From the NCBI GenBank assembly GCA_036881805.1, contig JBAJNK010000065.1, forward strand, positions 1 through 15,439: a stretch of DNA of 15,439 nucleotides, read 5' to 3'. This stretch comes from JANQLC01 sp036881805. GTDB lineage: Bacteria > Bacteroidota > Bacteroidia > Flavobacteriales > JANQLC01. The translations under genes and the position numbers were made by a program. Position 1 is the stretch's first letter. Each line of letters opens with the position of its first letter. Shown one piece after another: positions 1 to 7,237 of this stretch. The notes below the pieces were generated by a model, which saw nothing but the letters and a program-made list of their open reading frames with translations, did no database searches and was not told the origin of the DNA.

Positions 1-415
1 CCAATCGGAAATAAAAGAGTTGGTGTGGCTTACCATTGGGAAAAATACAGCCCTTTTCCAATCGCCATAATAAAAGATCAAAATTCAAAAAAGCAAATCT
101 CTCTTCAAACTGACATAGGGGGAAAAGCCAAAAGCCGATGTCCCACTTTCAAACCTTCATACAGGACAAAATCAAAGGAGTAAGACTGCATTTTAGATCG
201 ATCTCACCGGTTCAAAATCAAAAGACAAGCGCCTATTTTTTAAACTGCCACAAAGGGACAAGCCCGAAAAAACAAAACCCACTTTTCAAATCGCCGCGCA
301 TAGATGAATACAAAAAAACGACCTCTTTTCAGATTGGTGCACAGCGGTAAATGGGAAATAAGAGATCAGCAGGGCTGGTTTGAAACTGATATTTCGCAGT
401 GGGCTCGAATGCCAT
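1..415 (+). repeat. diverged tandem repeat array 1 (left edge, about 8 units)
   Basis: This is non-coding DNA built from about eight tandem units with starts spaced 42-49 bases apart, near 51, 98, 140, 189, 232, 278, 321 and 370. Each unit tends to carry three blocks: a C-rich start running into CTTTTCAAAC or CTTTTCAGAT, then a block like CATAGGGACAAAA, then an A-rich tail ending AAATAAG or AAACAAG. Individual units are far from identical. The last unit starts with a GGGAAATAAG module at 353-362. The array probably continues left of the window and ends just before the 3' end of dnaG. Spacing is irregular and not a multiple of three, and stops interrupt all frames, so it is unlikely to encode protein. 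It matches the larger array at 9130-10215 in orientation and blocks. Confidence 0.75.
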
Positions 416-442
416 GCAACCCGACAGCGGACTCGAATCGCA

Positions 443-2359
443 TCAAACCACCCGCGTTAAAAATTGATCCAAAGTAGCCATTAGCCTCTTTATGTTCATG
501 ATTTCTCGTATCGCAGCGGTCTTTTGGGGCTCTTCTTGCGTTTTTAAGCCCTGGGCCAAGGCTTTTAGCTGCTTCTCCAGAAACCGTCTTTTGTAGCGAA
601 AAATGGTATCCAAGAGCGCACGACTCAAACGCGTACCCGGTTGGGCAACGCGAACCCCCATGCGATCCCAATCGTGCAAGGGATGTTCTTCTACCAGCAA
701 GGACGAGGCCATCGCCGCCACTTCGGGGTCGGGGTGTGCAGTGAAATGGGCGCCGCTGAGCAGCTCGTTTTGCGACTCCCAATGCTGCCTAATCTCTTCA
801 AAAATCTTTCTGAGAACCGGATGCTGCAACGTCATGGCGTCTTCTACCAATAGTTGAATGGCTTCTTCAGCAACCGTCGTCTCATAGGACGCTGTTTCGC
901 CGGGGACTTTTATCGCGATTTCTTCGGCTCCATACAGCAGCATAGCCCGCAGCAATGCACGCTCGAGCGTCCCTTCCTGAGAAGGCATTTCTAAGGTTTC
1001 CGGCCTGACGACTTCAAAGGTCTTTCGCTTTTGCTGTTTCTCAGCTTCTCGCCTGTTTTTTTGAAGTGACCGATGCAATTGGCTGAAGAGCACCTGCTCG
1101 GATATCTGAAAGATAGAAGCGGTCTCCCGAATGTACATCTCCCGTTTGATCAAATCATCTATCTTAGCGATGCTGCGCACGACATCGCCAATGGCTTCCG
1201 CTTTTCTCAAGGGGTCGCCCTGGGCTTCTGCAGCGTTTAATCGCGCTTTGAATTGAATAAAATCCTCGCTTTCGCGTTGTAAAAAGTCACGCAAGGCATC
1301 GGTTGAGCAGCTGCGGGCAAAGGCATCCGGGTCCTGCCCTTCCGGGAAGAGCAACACCCTTGCATTCATACCTTGTTCCAACACCAAATCCAAACTGCGA
1401 AGCGCTGCTTTGATACCGGCTGTATCCCCGTCGAAAAGGATGGTTACATTTTGTGTCAACCTTCTGATCAGGCGTATTTGCGCTACCGTCAGAGAAGTAC
1501 CCAAGCTCGCCACCGCGTTCTTCACCCCGTTTTGATGCAGCGAGATCACATCGGTATACCCTTCGACCAGATAGCAGTTGTCCTGCTTGATAATTTCTCT
1601 TTTCGACTGAAAGATACCGTATAGAATCTCGCTCTTGTGGTAAATAGCACTCTGCGGGGAATTGATATACTTGGCCAGCTTTTCATCCGATTTTAAAATG
1701 CGGCCGCCAAAACCCAGTGTGCGGCCTGAAAAACTGTGGATGGGAAAGAGCAACCGCCCCCTGAAGCGGTCTAAGTGCGCACCGTTTTCCCGAATAATCG
1801 TCAAGCCGGTCTGCGCTAAAAATTCCAATCGATAGCCGCCCGCGAGCGCTGCGACTGTAAAAGCATCCCACTCATCCGAGCAATAGCCCAATTCAAACTC
1901 TTCGATCGTCGCCCGTGAAAAGCCGCGTTCTTTACAATAACCCAACCCGATTGCCTTTCCCTTTGGATTTTCGGTCAGTACCTTTTGAAAATACCCCTTG
2001 GCAAAATCCGTAATGATGTAGAGGCTTTCACGCTCGCTCGTCCGCTGTGCTCGCTCTGGCGTTTGCCGTTCCGCTCTGATTTCAACACCGTATTTCTCGG
2101 CGAGGTAGCGCAGGGCTTCGGGATACGAATAGTGCTCGTGCGCCATCAAAAAAGTAACCGCGTTGCCCCCCTTCCCAGAACTGAAGTCCTTCCAGATTTG
2201 CTTGGCTGGCGAAACCACAAAAGAGGGCGTTTTTTCATCGCTAAACGGACTCAACGCCTTGAAGTTACGCCCAGATTTTTTGAGCCTGACGAACTCCCCG
2301 ATCACCTCCTCGACTCGAGCGACCGCAAAAATTTCATCTATGGTTTCCTGGGTGATCAT
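443..2359 (-). CDS. dnaG: DNA primase DnaG, zinc-ligand-less variant
   Basis: DnaG makes the RNA primers for replication and works with the DnaB helicase. The protein is 638 residues from ATG 2359. An upstream in-frame GTG at 2368 overlaps a possible -7 element and is less likely. Residues 1-95 are the N-terminal CHC2-type domain, but the four usual zinc ligands read Ser37, Ser40, Asp58 and Ser61 while the surrounding motifs (DEKTPSF, SGKGGN) are kept. The catalytic core has RFRGRLLFPI at 198-207. The TOPRIM domain has Glu266 in VEGYTDV and Asp310/Asp312 in LFDGDTAG. The C-terminal part (about 430-638) is variable and helical, as expected for the helicase-binding region. As I recall, flavobacterial primases share this ligand loss. 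The 3' end lies beside repeat array 1. Confidence 0.96.
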   Translation of the reverse strand: MITQETIDEIFAVARVEEVIGEFVRLKKSGRNFKALSPFSDEKTPSFVVSPAKQIWKDFSSGKGGNAVTFLMAHEHYSYPEALRYLAEKYGVEIRAERQTPERAQRTSERESLYIITDFAKGYFQKVLTENPKGKAIGLGYCKERGFSRATIEEFELGYCSDEWDAFTVAALAGGYRLEFLAQTGLTIIRENGAHLDRFRGRLLFPIHSFSGRTLGFGGRILKSDEKLAKYINSPQSAIYHKSEILYGIFQSKREIIKQDNCYLVEGYTDVISLHQNGVKNAVASLGTSLTVAQIRLIRRLTQNVTILFDGDTAGIKAALRSLDLVLEQGMNARVLLFPEGQDPDAFARSCSTDALRDFLQRESEDFIQFKARLNAAEAQGDPLRKAEAIGDVVRSIAKIDDLIKREMYIRETASIFQISEQVLFSQLHRSLQKNRREAEKQQKRKTFEVVRPETLEMPSQEGTLERALLRAMLLYGAEEIAIKVPGETASYETTVAEEAIQLLVEDAMTLQHPVLRKIFEEIRQHWESQNELLSGAHFTAHPDPEVAAMASSLLVEEHPLHDWDRMGVRVAQPGTRLSRALLDTIFRYKRRFLEKQLKALAQGLKTQEEPQKTAAIREIMNIKRLMATLDQFLTRVV

Positions 2360-2367
2360 CGACCGCA

Positions 2368-2375
2368 CAAAATTA
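2368..2375 (-). promoter_or_regulatory. possible -7 element of the dnaG promoter
   Basis: Read on the minus strand this is TAATTTTG, an exact match to the Bacteroidota TAnnTTTG -7 box. Transcription would begin about 4-7 bases downstream, almost at the ATG at 2359, giving a leaderless or nearly leaderless mRNA. I see no good TTTG box about 19 bases further upstream, so this is tentative. Confidence 0.35.
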
Positions 2376-2635
2376 GCGATTTAAACCGTTTTGATCTATC
2401 GGTAAGGGCGACTAAAAAAACACAATCTGAATCCGGGTATTTTCTAACTTTTTTAGGCCTGAGAGGCTTCCATACGCTTTTACAAGCTGCTCGGATAAAA
2501 GGGATAACCCCGGCGCTTTTGAAATTTTTATCAGAAACAAACCGCGCCCGAATTCCCGCACAACCTAAGAAATAATACACGCCTGAAAGTGGGCGTATCC
2601 CTCCTTTCGCTTTTATCGGATGCGATTCCAATCGG
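2376..2635. other. dnaG-queA intergenic region, no gene seen
   Basis: About 260 bases lie between the queA stop and the dnaG promoter region. A 91-codon reading frame on the minus strand runs through here into dnaG, but it has no recognisable motif and reads as chance coding. The only structure I see is the small hairpin listed separately at 2571-2596. Confidence 0.5.
2571..2596 (-). terminator. weak hairpin after queA, possible terminator
   Basis: On the minus strand ACGCC and GGCGT pair around an 8-base loop (2579-2596). A T-rich GTATTATTT follows, about 40 bases after the queA stop. The stem is only five pairs, so a terminator role is uncertain. Confidence 0.35.
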
Positions 2636-3685
2636 TTATAAAATTAACATTGCATCGCCGTACGAATAGAATCGGTATCCCGCTCTTATGGCTTCCCGGT
2701 ATGTTTTCATAATAGAATCATAACCTGCAAAGGCAGCCACCGTCATCAATAGTTTTGATTTGGGGGTGTGAAAGTTGGTTACCATGCAGTTCGCAATCCT
2801 AAAATCGTAGGGTGGAAAGATAAACTTATTGGTCCATCCGTCAAAGGGATTTAAGCGATTATCGGATGAAACCGAGCTTTCAATGGCGCGCATGACAGTG
2901 GTACCTATGGCGCATATGCGTTTTTTTTCATCCATGGCTTTATTGATGACTTTAGCCGCCTGCTCACCGATGCGAGCCGATTCGGAATCCACCTTGTGCT
3001 TGGACAGGTCTTCTACCTCTACCGGGCGAAAAGTACCCAAACCCAAATGCAGGGTTATTTCAGGTAAGTTTACCCCCTTGATTTCCAACCGCTTTAATAA
3101 GTGTTTTGAAAAATGTAGTCCAGCTGTCGGGGCAGCTACCGATCCCTCTTCTTTCGCATAAACCGTTTGGTAGCGTTCTGCATCTGCTGGAGTTAAGTCT
3201 CTTTTGATATACTTGGGCAGTGGCGTTTTGCCCAACTTCCGCAGCTTTTTTCGAAACCTGTCGTACGAGCCATCAAACAAGAAGCGAAGCGTGCGCCCGC
3301 GTGAAGTGGTATTGTCGATCACTTCTGCAACCAAGCTGTTATCACCACCGAAAAACAATTTATTTCCAATTCGAATCTTACGAGCCGGTTCCACCAAAAC
3401 ATCCCACAAGCGGCTTTCCGGATTCAGTTCGCGCAACAGGAAAACCTCAATGCGCGCACCGGTCTTTTCCTTGCTGCCAAAAAGGCGTGCCGGAAAAACC
3501 TTGGTGTTATTTAAAATCAGTGTATCGCCTTCACCAAAATAATCGGTTAGGTCCTTGAATAATCGATGTTCAATCTCACCCGTATCCCGATGCAAAATCA
3601 TGAGCCTGGACTCATCGCGGTGTTCAGCGGGAAACTCGGCCAATAGCTTCTCGGGCAGTTTAAAATTGAAATGGGAGGTTTTCAT
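2636..3685 (-). CDS. queA: tRNA S-adenosylmethionine ribosyltransferase-isomerase QueA
   Basis: QueA transfers and isomerises the ribosyl group of S-adenosylmethionine onto preQ1 at position 34 of tRNA to give epoxyqueuosine, the penultimate queuosine step. The protein has 349 residues, a normal family length, counted from ATG 3685. The open frame extends upstream to 3778, but those residues are not QueA-like and the promoter sits inside that stretch. Visible family motifs are HRDESRLMIL (22-31), LILNNTKVFPARLFG (56-70), SVAAPTAGLHFSKHLL in the middle, LHLGLGTFRPV, and near the end MVTNFHTPKSKLLMTVAAFAG. It reads in the same direction as dnaG but 276 bases apart and with its own promoter. On the other side it faces away from the restriction-modification pair. 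Confidence 0.97.
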   Translation of the reverse strand: MKTSHFNFKLPEKLLAEFPAEHRDESRLMILHRDTGEIEHRLFKDLTDYFGEGDTLILNNTKVFPARLFGSKEKTGARIEVFLLRELNPESRLWDVLVEPARKIRIGNKLFFGGDNSLVAEVIDNTTSRGRTLRFLFDGSYDRFRKKLRKLGKTPLPKYIKRDLTPADAERYQTVYAKEEGSVAAPTAGLHFSKHLLKRLEIKGVNLPEITLHLGLGTFRPVEVEDLSKHKVDSESARIGEQAAKVINKAMDEKKRICAIGTTVMRAIESSVSSDNRLNPFDGWTNKFIFPPYDFRIANCMVTNFHTPKSKLLMTVAAFAGYDSIMKTYREAIRAGYRFYSYGDAMLIL

Positions 3686-3715
3686 TCTCAAAACACAATG
3701 CTTTTTAGTGCGTGG

Positions 3716-3748
3716 CAAATATACGATTTGAAAGCCGGGCATGTCAAG
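3716..3748 (-). promoter_or_regulatory. queA promoter, Bacteroidota type
   Basis: On the minus strand TATATTTG (3723-3716) fits the TAnnTTTG -7 box exactly. CTTG (3748-3745) lies 21 bases upstream, close to the TTTG -33 box. The predicted RNA start near 3709 gives a leader of about 24 bases before ATG 3685. This also supports the short QueA start. Confidence 0.65.
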
Positions 3749-3935
3749 GCAGTCAGTCGTACTGCGCCTACAACTCATCGGGGAGATGGCAGTTGCAGTG
3801 GCGTGAAATCTAAAAGAGTTAATAGGCTGATTGACAATGTATTACAATTTATCTAAGCCATCGTCTCGACTAATTTAAAGATGCGTGTTGAGTCGCTTAA
3901 AACAATTGTTGTATAAACGTTCACATAGTCGGAAC

Positions 3936-3966
3936 TTTGTAAAATGAATTGACAAATAAAAATTTG
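3936..3966 (+). promoter_or_regulatory. possible promoter upstream of the nuclease gene
   Basis: TTTG at 3936-3939 is followed after exactly 19 bases by AAAATTTG at 3959-3966. That is one mismatch from the Bacteroidota -7 box. It would start RNA near 3973, leaving a leader of about 190 bases before the nuclease ATG at 4162. The leader contains the short protein-like frame and the palindrome listed separately. Confidence 0.4.
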
Positions 3967-4105
3967 GACTGGTTTTGAAGCGCTTCAACTCGAAAATAGA
4001 TACTTCACAAGAATCTTAGAAAATCAATCCCATATAGGTAAAGCATACACGAGCGATATGGAGCGCGGAGAAACCGATATTTTCCACATACCTGTTTACA
4101 TGTAA
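3953..4105 (+). pseudogene. short protein-like open frame without a start, upstream of the nuclease gene
   Basis: From 3953 to the TAA at 4103-4105 one frame stays open for 50 codons and has a protein-like composition, including the stretch LENRYFTRILENQ. The only in-frame ATG is at 4058, which would give a 15-residue peptide. I do not recognise it. It may be a C-terminal remnant left by the insertion that brought the restriction-modification genes, or chance. The rest of the 3749-4161 gap shows only small palindromes, AACAATTGTT at 3901-3910 and one at 4095-4106. Confidence 0.3.
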
Positions 4106-4106
4106 A
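4095..4106. promoter_or_regulatory. 12-base perfect palindrome upstream of the nuclease gene
   Basis: TTTACATGTAAA is a perfect palindrome centred 61 bases before the nuclease ATG at 4162. It could be an operator for a dimeric repressor. No controller gene of the C-protein type is visible nearby, so the role is a guess. Confidence 0.3.
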
Positions 4107-4161
4107 AGGCTGGCCAATACACCCTAAATTTCTGTCGGTAAAATTCAGAAGAGTAGTGCTT

Positions 4162-5112
4162 ATGAGAAAGCTGAATGATTACGTAAAAGCGCGGTTTGGA
4201 GTTGATGAAGATAAGTTTCTGGAAGCGATGCAAATGAGCCCTGGCGCAGCGGGCTATTTACAAGGGTCTTTGAGTGAATTGCTATTTAAGGAATACGTTG
4301 AATCCAAAGGTTTTGAAGCGCTTAGAATTAAAGAAAAGCCCAAAGGGGGTTACAATGCTAAAAGCGATCACGCCAGAGGTAATTTTTATATCAGAAAAAA
4401 GACCAGCACGAGAGATAGGTGGTATGTGGTTGAAAATAAAGGAGTCAAAACCAATACGGAGACACACCTTTTCGGGTTGTACACGAAGAAAAAACTCTTC
4501 AGTCATTTAAAGGGCCTCGCCTTTCCCAAATCCAATTATTTGGAAAGGGCATATCGAAAGGGGTTAAATACCTACAACAAAGCAAAAGCGAGATGGGAGC
4601 ACAAAAATCCGGGTGCGCATTTTCCAAAATTTAAATGGGATGAAAAAACGCCTGGATCAAGGGCTTTTAATCTGGTTGGTTATTGGAAGAGCGAAAGGGA
4701 ATTGAAGGCTTGGGTAGACGATCTGGACGATATGAGCTTGACAAAGGATGCTTATTTAAACTGCAAAGGGCCGATTAGAATACTGGCAACCCATGCGCCG
4801 AGCAATAGAGTCGCTCCCATTACTGGCATTCGGCAAACCGCACCCTTGGTTTCAGACTTCAGTGTGATGTGCGTCGATTTGTTTCAGCGAACTGGCGCAC
4901 ATCAATTTGTATTTATGAACCCCAATTGTATTGCGCATTCACCGACAAGTCCTGAACACATATATCAGAATTATTATATCGACTATATTATTCCAGGTGT
5001 TAAAGACATAATAAAAATATTACCACCTTGGTATGATGATATTTTGCAATGCATCAGGCAAACCCATCCGATTGCCAGAAAAATGGATGAATCGCAGTTG
5101 GATTTGAGGTAA
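4162..5112 (+). CDS. putative restriction endonuclease partner of the adjacent methyltransferase
   Basis: The protein has 316 residues from ATG 4162; a GTG two codons earlier is also possible. I do not recognise the exact family. The N-terminal hundred residues look like a PD-(D/E)XK nuclease core: helix residue Glu39 in GSLSELLF, an acidic stretch around Asp69, then hydrophobic strands with Glu91-x-Lys93 in WYVVENKGVKTN. The residue before FYIRKK, where such folds often place the second metal-binding Asp (a GD-F-Y pattern), is Asn74. Either Asp69 serves or the site is altered. The C-terminal half has no motif I can name. Only 56 bases separate it from the methyltransferase on the same strand, which is the main reason for the restriction call. 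It is AT-richer than queA and aroA, which suggests transfer. Confidence 0.6.
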   Translation: MRKLNDYVKARFGVDEDKFLEAMQMSPGAAGYLQGSLSELLFKEYVESKGFEALRIKEKPKGGYNAKSDHARGNFYIRKKTSTRDRWYVVENKGVKTNTETHLFGLYTKKKLFSHLKGLAFPKSNYLERAYRKGLNTYNKAKARWEHKNPGAHFPKFKWDEKTPGSRAFNLVGYWKSERELKAWVDDLDDMSLTKDAYLNCKGPIRILATHAPSNRVAPITGIRQTAPLVSDFSVMCVDLFQRTGAHQFVFMNPNCIAHSPTSPEHIYQNYYIDYIIPGVKDIIKILPPWYDDILQCIRQTHPIARKMDESQLDLR

Positions 5113-5147
5113 TTTGTTTGTCTTACTCGTGTTTGTGATTATATTTG
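5113..5147 (+). promoter_or_regulatory. strong methyltransferase promoter, Bacteroidota type
   Basis: TTTG occurs at 5113-5116 and again at 5117-5120. The second copy is exactly 19 bases before TATATTTG at 5140-5147, a full TAnnTTTG match. The first copy begins right after the TAA of the nuclease gene. RNA should start near 5153, so the leader before ATG 5169 is only about 15 bases. The methyltransferase can therefore be made without reading through the nuclease gene. Confidence 0.75.
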
Positions 5148-5168
5148 TCCTAAATTAATGTGCAGATA

Positions 5169-7175
5169 ATGGCGCTCCAATTGAATTTTGAATTGAACAA
5201 AACGGATAAAATATTAAGAAAATTTGAATATATACACAACTTTATATATGCGCATGATGGGCTCTCAACTCAGCAGACTTTAGAGGAGTTTATCAAAATT
5301 CTATTTATCAAGATCATCGATGAAAAAAGGAAAGAAAGGAACTTTTACATCCGTAAAATCGAGCTTGACCACGCCGGAAGCTCGAAAAAAGCAGCGCGAT
5401 TAGTCGACAGAATTAATGAACTTTTTTCCGATGTGATACAGGTCTATTCCGACCTGTTTGACAAAAATGACAGAATAAAATTAAGCGCTATTTCTTTGGC
5501 CAATACAATACATAAACTGCAGGATATTTCGCTTACAAACTCACTCAATGACGCAAAAGGACTGGCCTTTCAAAAGTTCCTTTCACGCCGAGAAAAAGAT
5601 GGAAGGGGTCAATTTTTTACCCCTGAACCCATCGTCGATTTTTGTGTGCGTTTCATCCAACCCAAACCCGATGAAACCATAATTGACCCAGCTTGTGGGA
5701 GTGGGGGATTTTTAAGTTCTTCGTTTAACTACATTGTAAAAAACAACAAGGATATAGATACTGAAAAAATAGTTTCAGAAAGCCTCTACGGGTTAGATAT
5801 TAACAAAAGCGTGGTGCGGATCGCCAAAATGAAATTGCTCCTCGAAGCCAATGTCGAGACCCATATAAGGTGTATGAATGCGCTGACTGATTTTGAAGAA
5901 ATACTTTTAAAGGTTAACGCGGATAAATCTTTCAAAGGCTTTGATATCGTACTGACCAATCCGCCATTTGGCACGGCTGGTAAAATCACGGATAAAAAAA
6001 TCCTCTCTTCTTTTAATTTGGGTCACAAATGGAAAAGGCTCGGTCGGGGGTCATTTGTAAAAACAAGCGCACTTCACGCCGGTCAAGTAGCCGAGATATT
6101 GTTTATCGAAAGGTGTATCGACCTGCTAAAAGAAGGTGGCAGAATGGGCATTGTCCTTCCAAATGGACATTTTGAAAATCCGTCATTGGAGTATTTGAGA
6201 TGCTACATCAAGCGGCGAACTAAAATCCTGGGTATTGTCAATTTGCCTCAAGAGACATTTATCCCGTATGGCACGGGGGTAAAAACCTCTCTCCTATTCG
6301 TACAAAAAAACATGTCCAACACAGTGCGAGAGTATCCCGTTTTTTTTAGTCAAATCAGAAAGATCGGCTATCAAGGGAACAAAAATGGGAGCCCAATTTA
6401 TTTAAAAGACAGTTATGGGAAAATATTGAGAGACGAAAATAAAAACCCGATATTAGATGAAGACATACCAACTGTCATTAGCGATTACATCACCTTTAAT
6501 AATGAAAATCACATAGAGACGACAAATTCATTCTCAATTGAATGCGATGAAATAATCGATCGTTTTGATTACGACTTTTATTCACCCCAATACAGGTGGC
6601 TCATCCAGAAGATCAAAGAACACAATGCGGTTGTATTATCCGATATTGTCGACATTGTAAAAACCAAGAGTAAGCGGCTATCAAATAAGGATGAAAGGGT
6701 TGCGTATGTAGAGCTCTCTGATATAAATACAAATTCTTATGAAATTATCAACTCGACTAAAATGGCTGTTTACGAATTGCCGAGTAGGGCATCCTACGAG
6801 TTAAAAAGAGGAGATATTATTACAGCGGTAGCTGGAAATTCTATAGGCTCGCGCAAACACGCAACCGCTCTGGTAAACGCAGAATTTGAAAAATCTATAT
6901 GTACCAACGGGTTTCGGGTGCTGAGAAATTTTAAAATCAACCCCTACTACTTGCTCTATTATTTAAAGTCGGGATATTTCCTCAAGCAAATTTCAGCTTT
7001 GAGAACGGGCGCTGCCATTCCCAGTATTTCCGATGATGATTTTGCCAAACTGCTGATCGTAATCCCGGATGCCGATACGATAAAACAAATCGGTGACAAA
7101 GTACATAAATCGTTTAAATTAAGAGAAAGATCGAAAAAGGAATTCAATAGTATAGCGCATAAGCTCACTTTGTAA
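5169..7175 (+). CDS. N6-adenine DNA methyltransferase fused to a specificity (HsdS-like) domain
   Basis: The protein has 668 residues from ATG 5169; the frame allows a GTG at 5160. Residues 1-140 are helical, like the N-terminal domain of HsdM. GQFFTP (147-152) leads into the methyltransferase fold. DPACGSGGF (173-181) is the S-adenosylmethionine-binding motif I, and TNPPFG (263-268) is catalytic motif IV of N6-adenine enzymes. From about residue 480 there is one target-recognition domain of the HsdS type, ending in FAKLLIVIPD followed by a predicted helical spacer. The arrangement is methylase plus one specificity half in a single chain with a separate small nuclease upstream. It resembles Type II systems derived from Type I, not classical HsdRMS. 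It has its own promoter and ends 54 bases from the convergent aroA. The target sequence cannot be read from the protein. Confidence 0.9.
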   Translation: MALQLNFELNKTDKILRKFEYIHNFIYAHDGLSTQQTLEEFIKILFIKIIDEKRKERNFYIRKIELDHAGSSKKAARLVDRINELFSDVIQVYSDLFDKNDRIKLSAISLANTIHKLQDISLTNSLNDAKGLAFQKFLSRREKDGRGQFFTPEPIVDFCVRFIQPKPDETIIDPACGSGGFLSSSFNYIVKNNKDIDTEKIVSESLYGLDINKSVVRIAKMKLLLEANVETHIRCMNALTDFEEILLKVNADKSFKGFDIVLTNPPFGTAGKITDKKILSSFNLGHKWKRLGRGSFVKTSALHAGQVAEILFIERCIDLLKEGGRMGIVLPNGHFENPSLEYLRCYIKRRTKILGIVNLPQETFIPYGTGVKTSLLFVQKNMSNTVREYPVFFSQIRKIGYQGNKNGSPIYLKDSYGKILRDENKNPILDEDIPTVISDYITFNNENHIETTNSFSIECDEIIDRFDYDFYSPQYRWLIQKIKEHNAVVLSDIVDIVKTKSKRLSNKDERVAYVELSDINTNSYEIINSTKMAVYELPSRASYELKRGDIITAVAGNSIGSRKHATALVNAEFEKSICTNGFRVLRNFKINPYYLLYYLKSGYFLKQISALRTGAAIPSISDDDFAKLLIVIPDADTIKQIGDKVHKSFKLRERSKKEFNSIAHKLTL

Positions 7176-7210
7176 ATGTATGGCAAGCCCAAAAATAAAG
7201 CAGAAACCAT

Positions 7211-7237
7211 ATAAAAATTTACACCGAGTTCAGGTGT
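7211..7237 (-). terminator. possible aroA terminator overlapping the stop codon
   Basis: On the minus strand ACACC and GGTGT pair around a 7-base loop that contains part of the aroA TGA, followed by AAATTTTTAT. The stem is short. It lies in the 54-base gap between the convergent methyltransferase and aroA. Confidence 0.4.

Noticed and set aside
138..350. Repeat protein with about 15-residue repeats (patterns like NPLFK, KPAFQ, TSFQ) in arrays 1 and 2
   Set aside because: The reading is striking in places because many units are near 45 bases. However, spacing often breaks the frame, stops are frequent, and no long frame spans either array.
2356..2631. 91-residue minus-strand gene between queA and dnaG
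   Set aside because: It has no recognisable motif, overlaps the dnaG start and covers its likely promoter, so it is best taken as chance.
3671..3856. 61-residue plus-strand gene over the queA start
   Set aside because: It lies over the queA N-terminus and promoter on the opposite strand and has no family features.
4162..7175. Classical Type I HsdRMS system
   Set aside because: No helicase-motor HsdR is present, the nuclease candidate is only 316 residues, and there is one recognition domain fused to the methylase and no separate HsdS.
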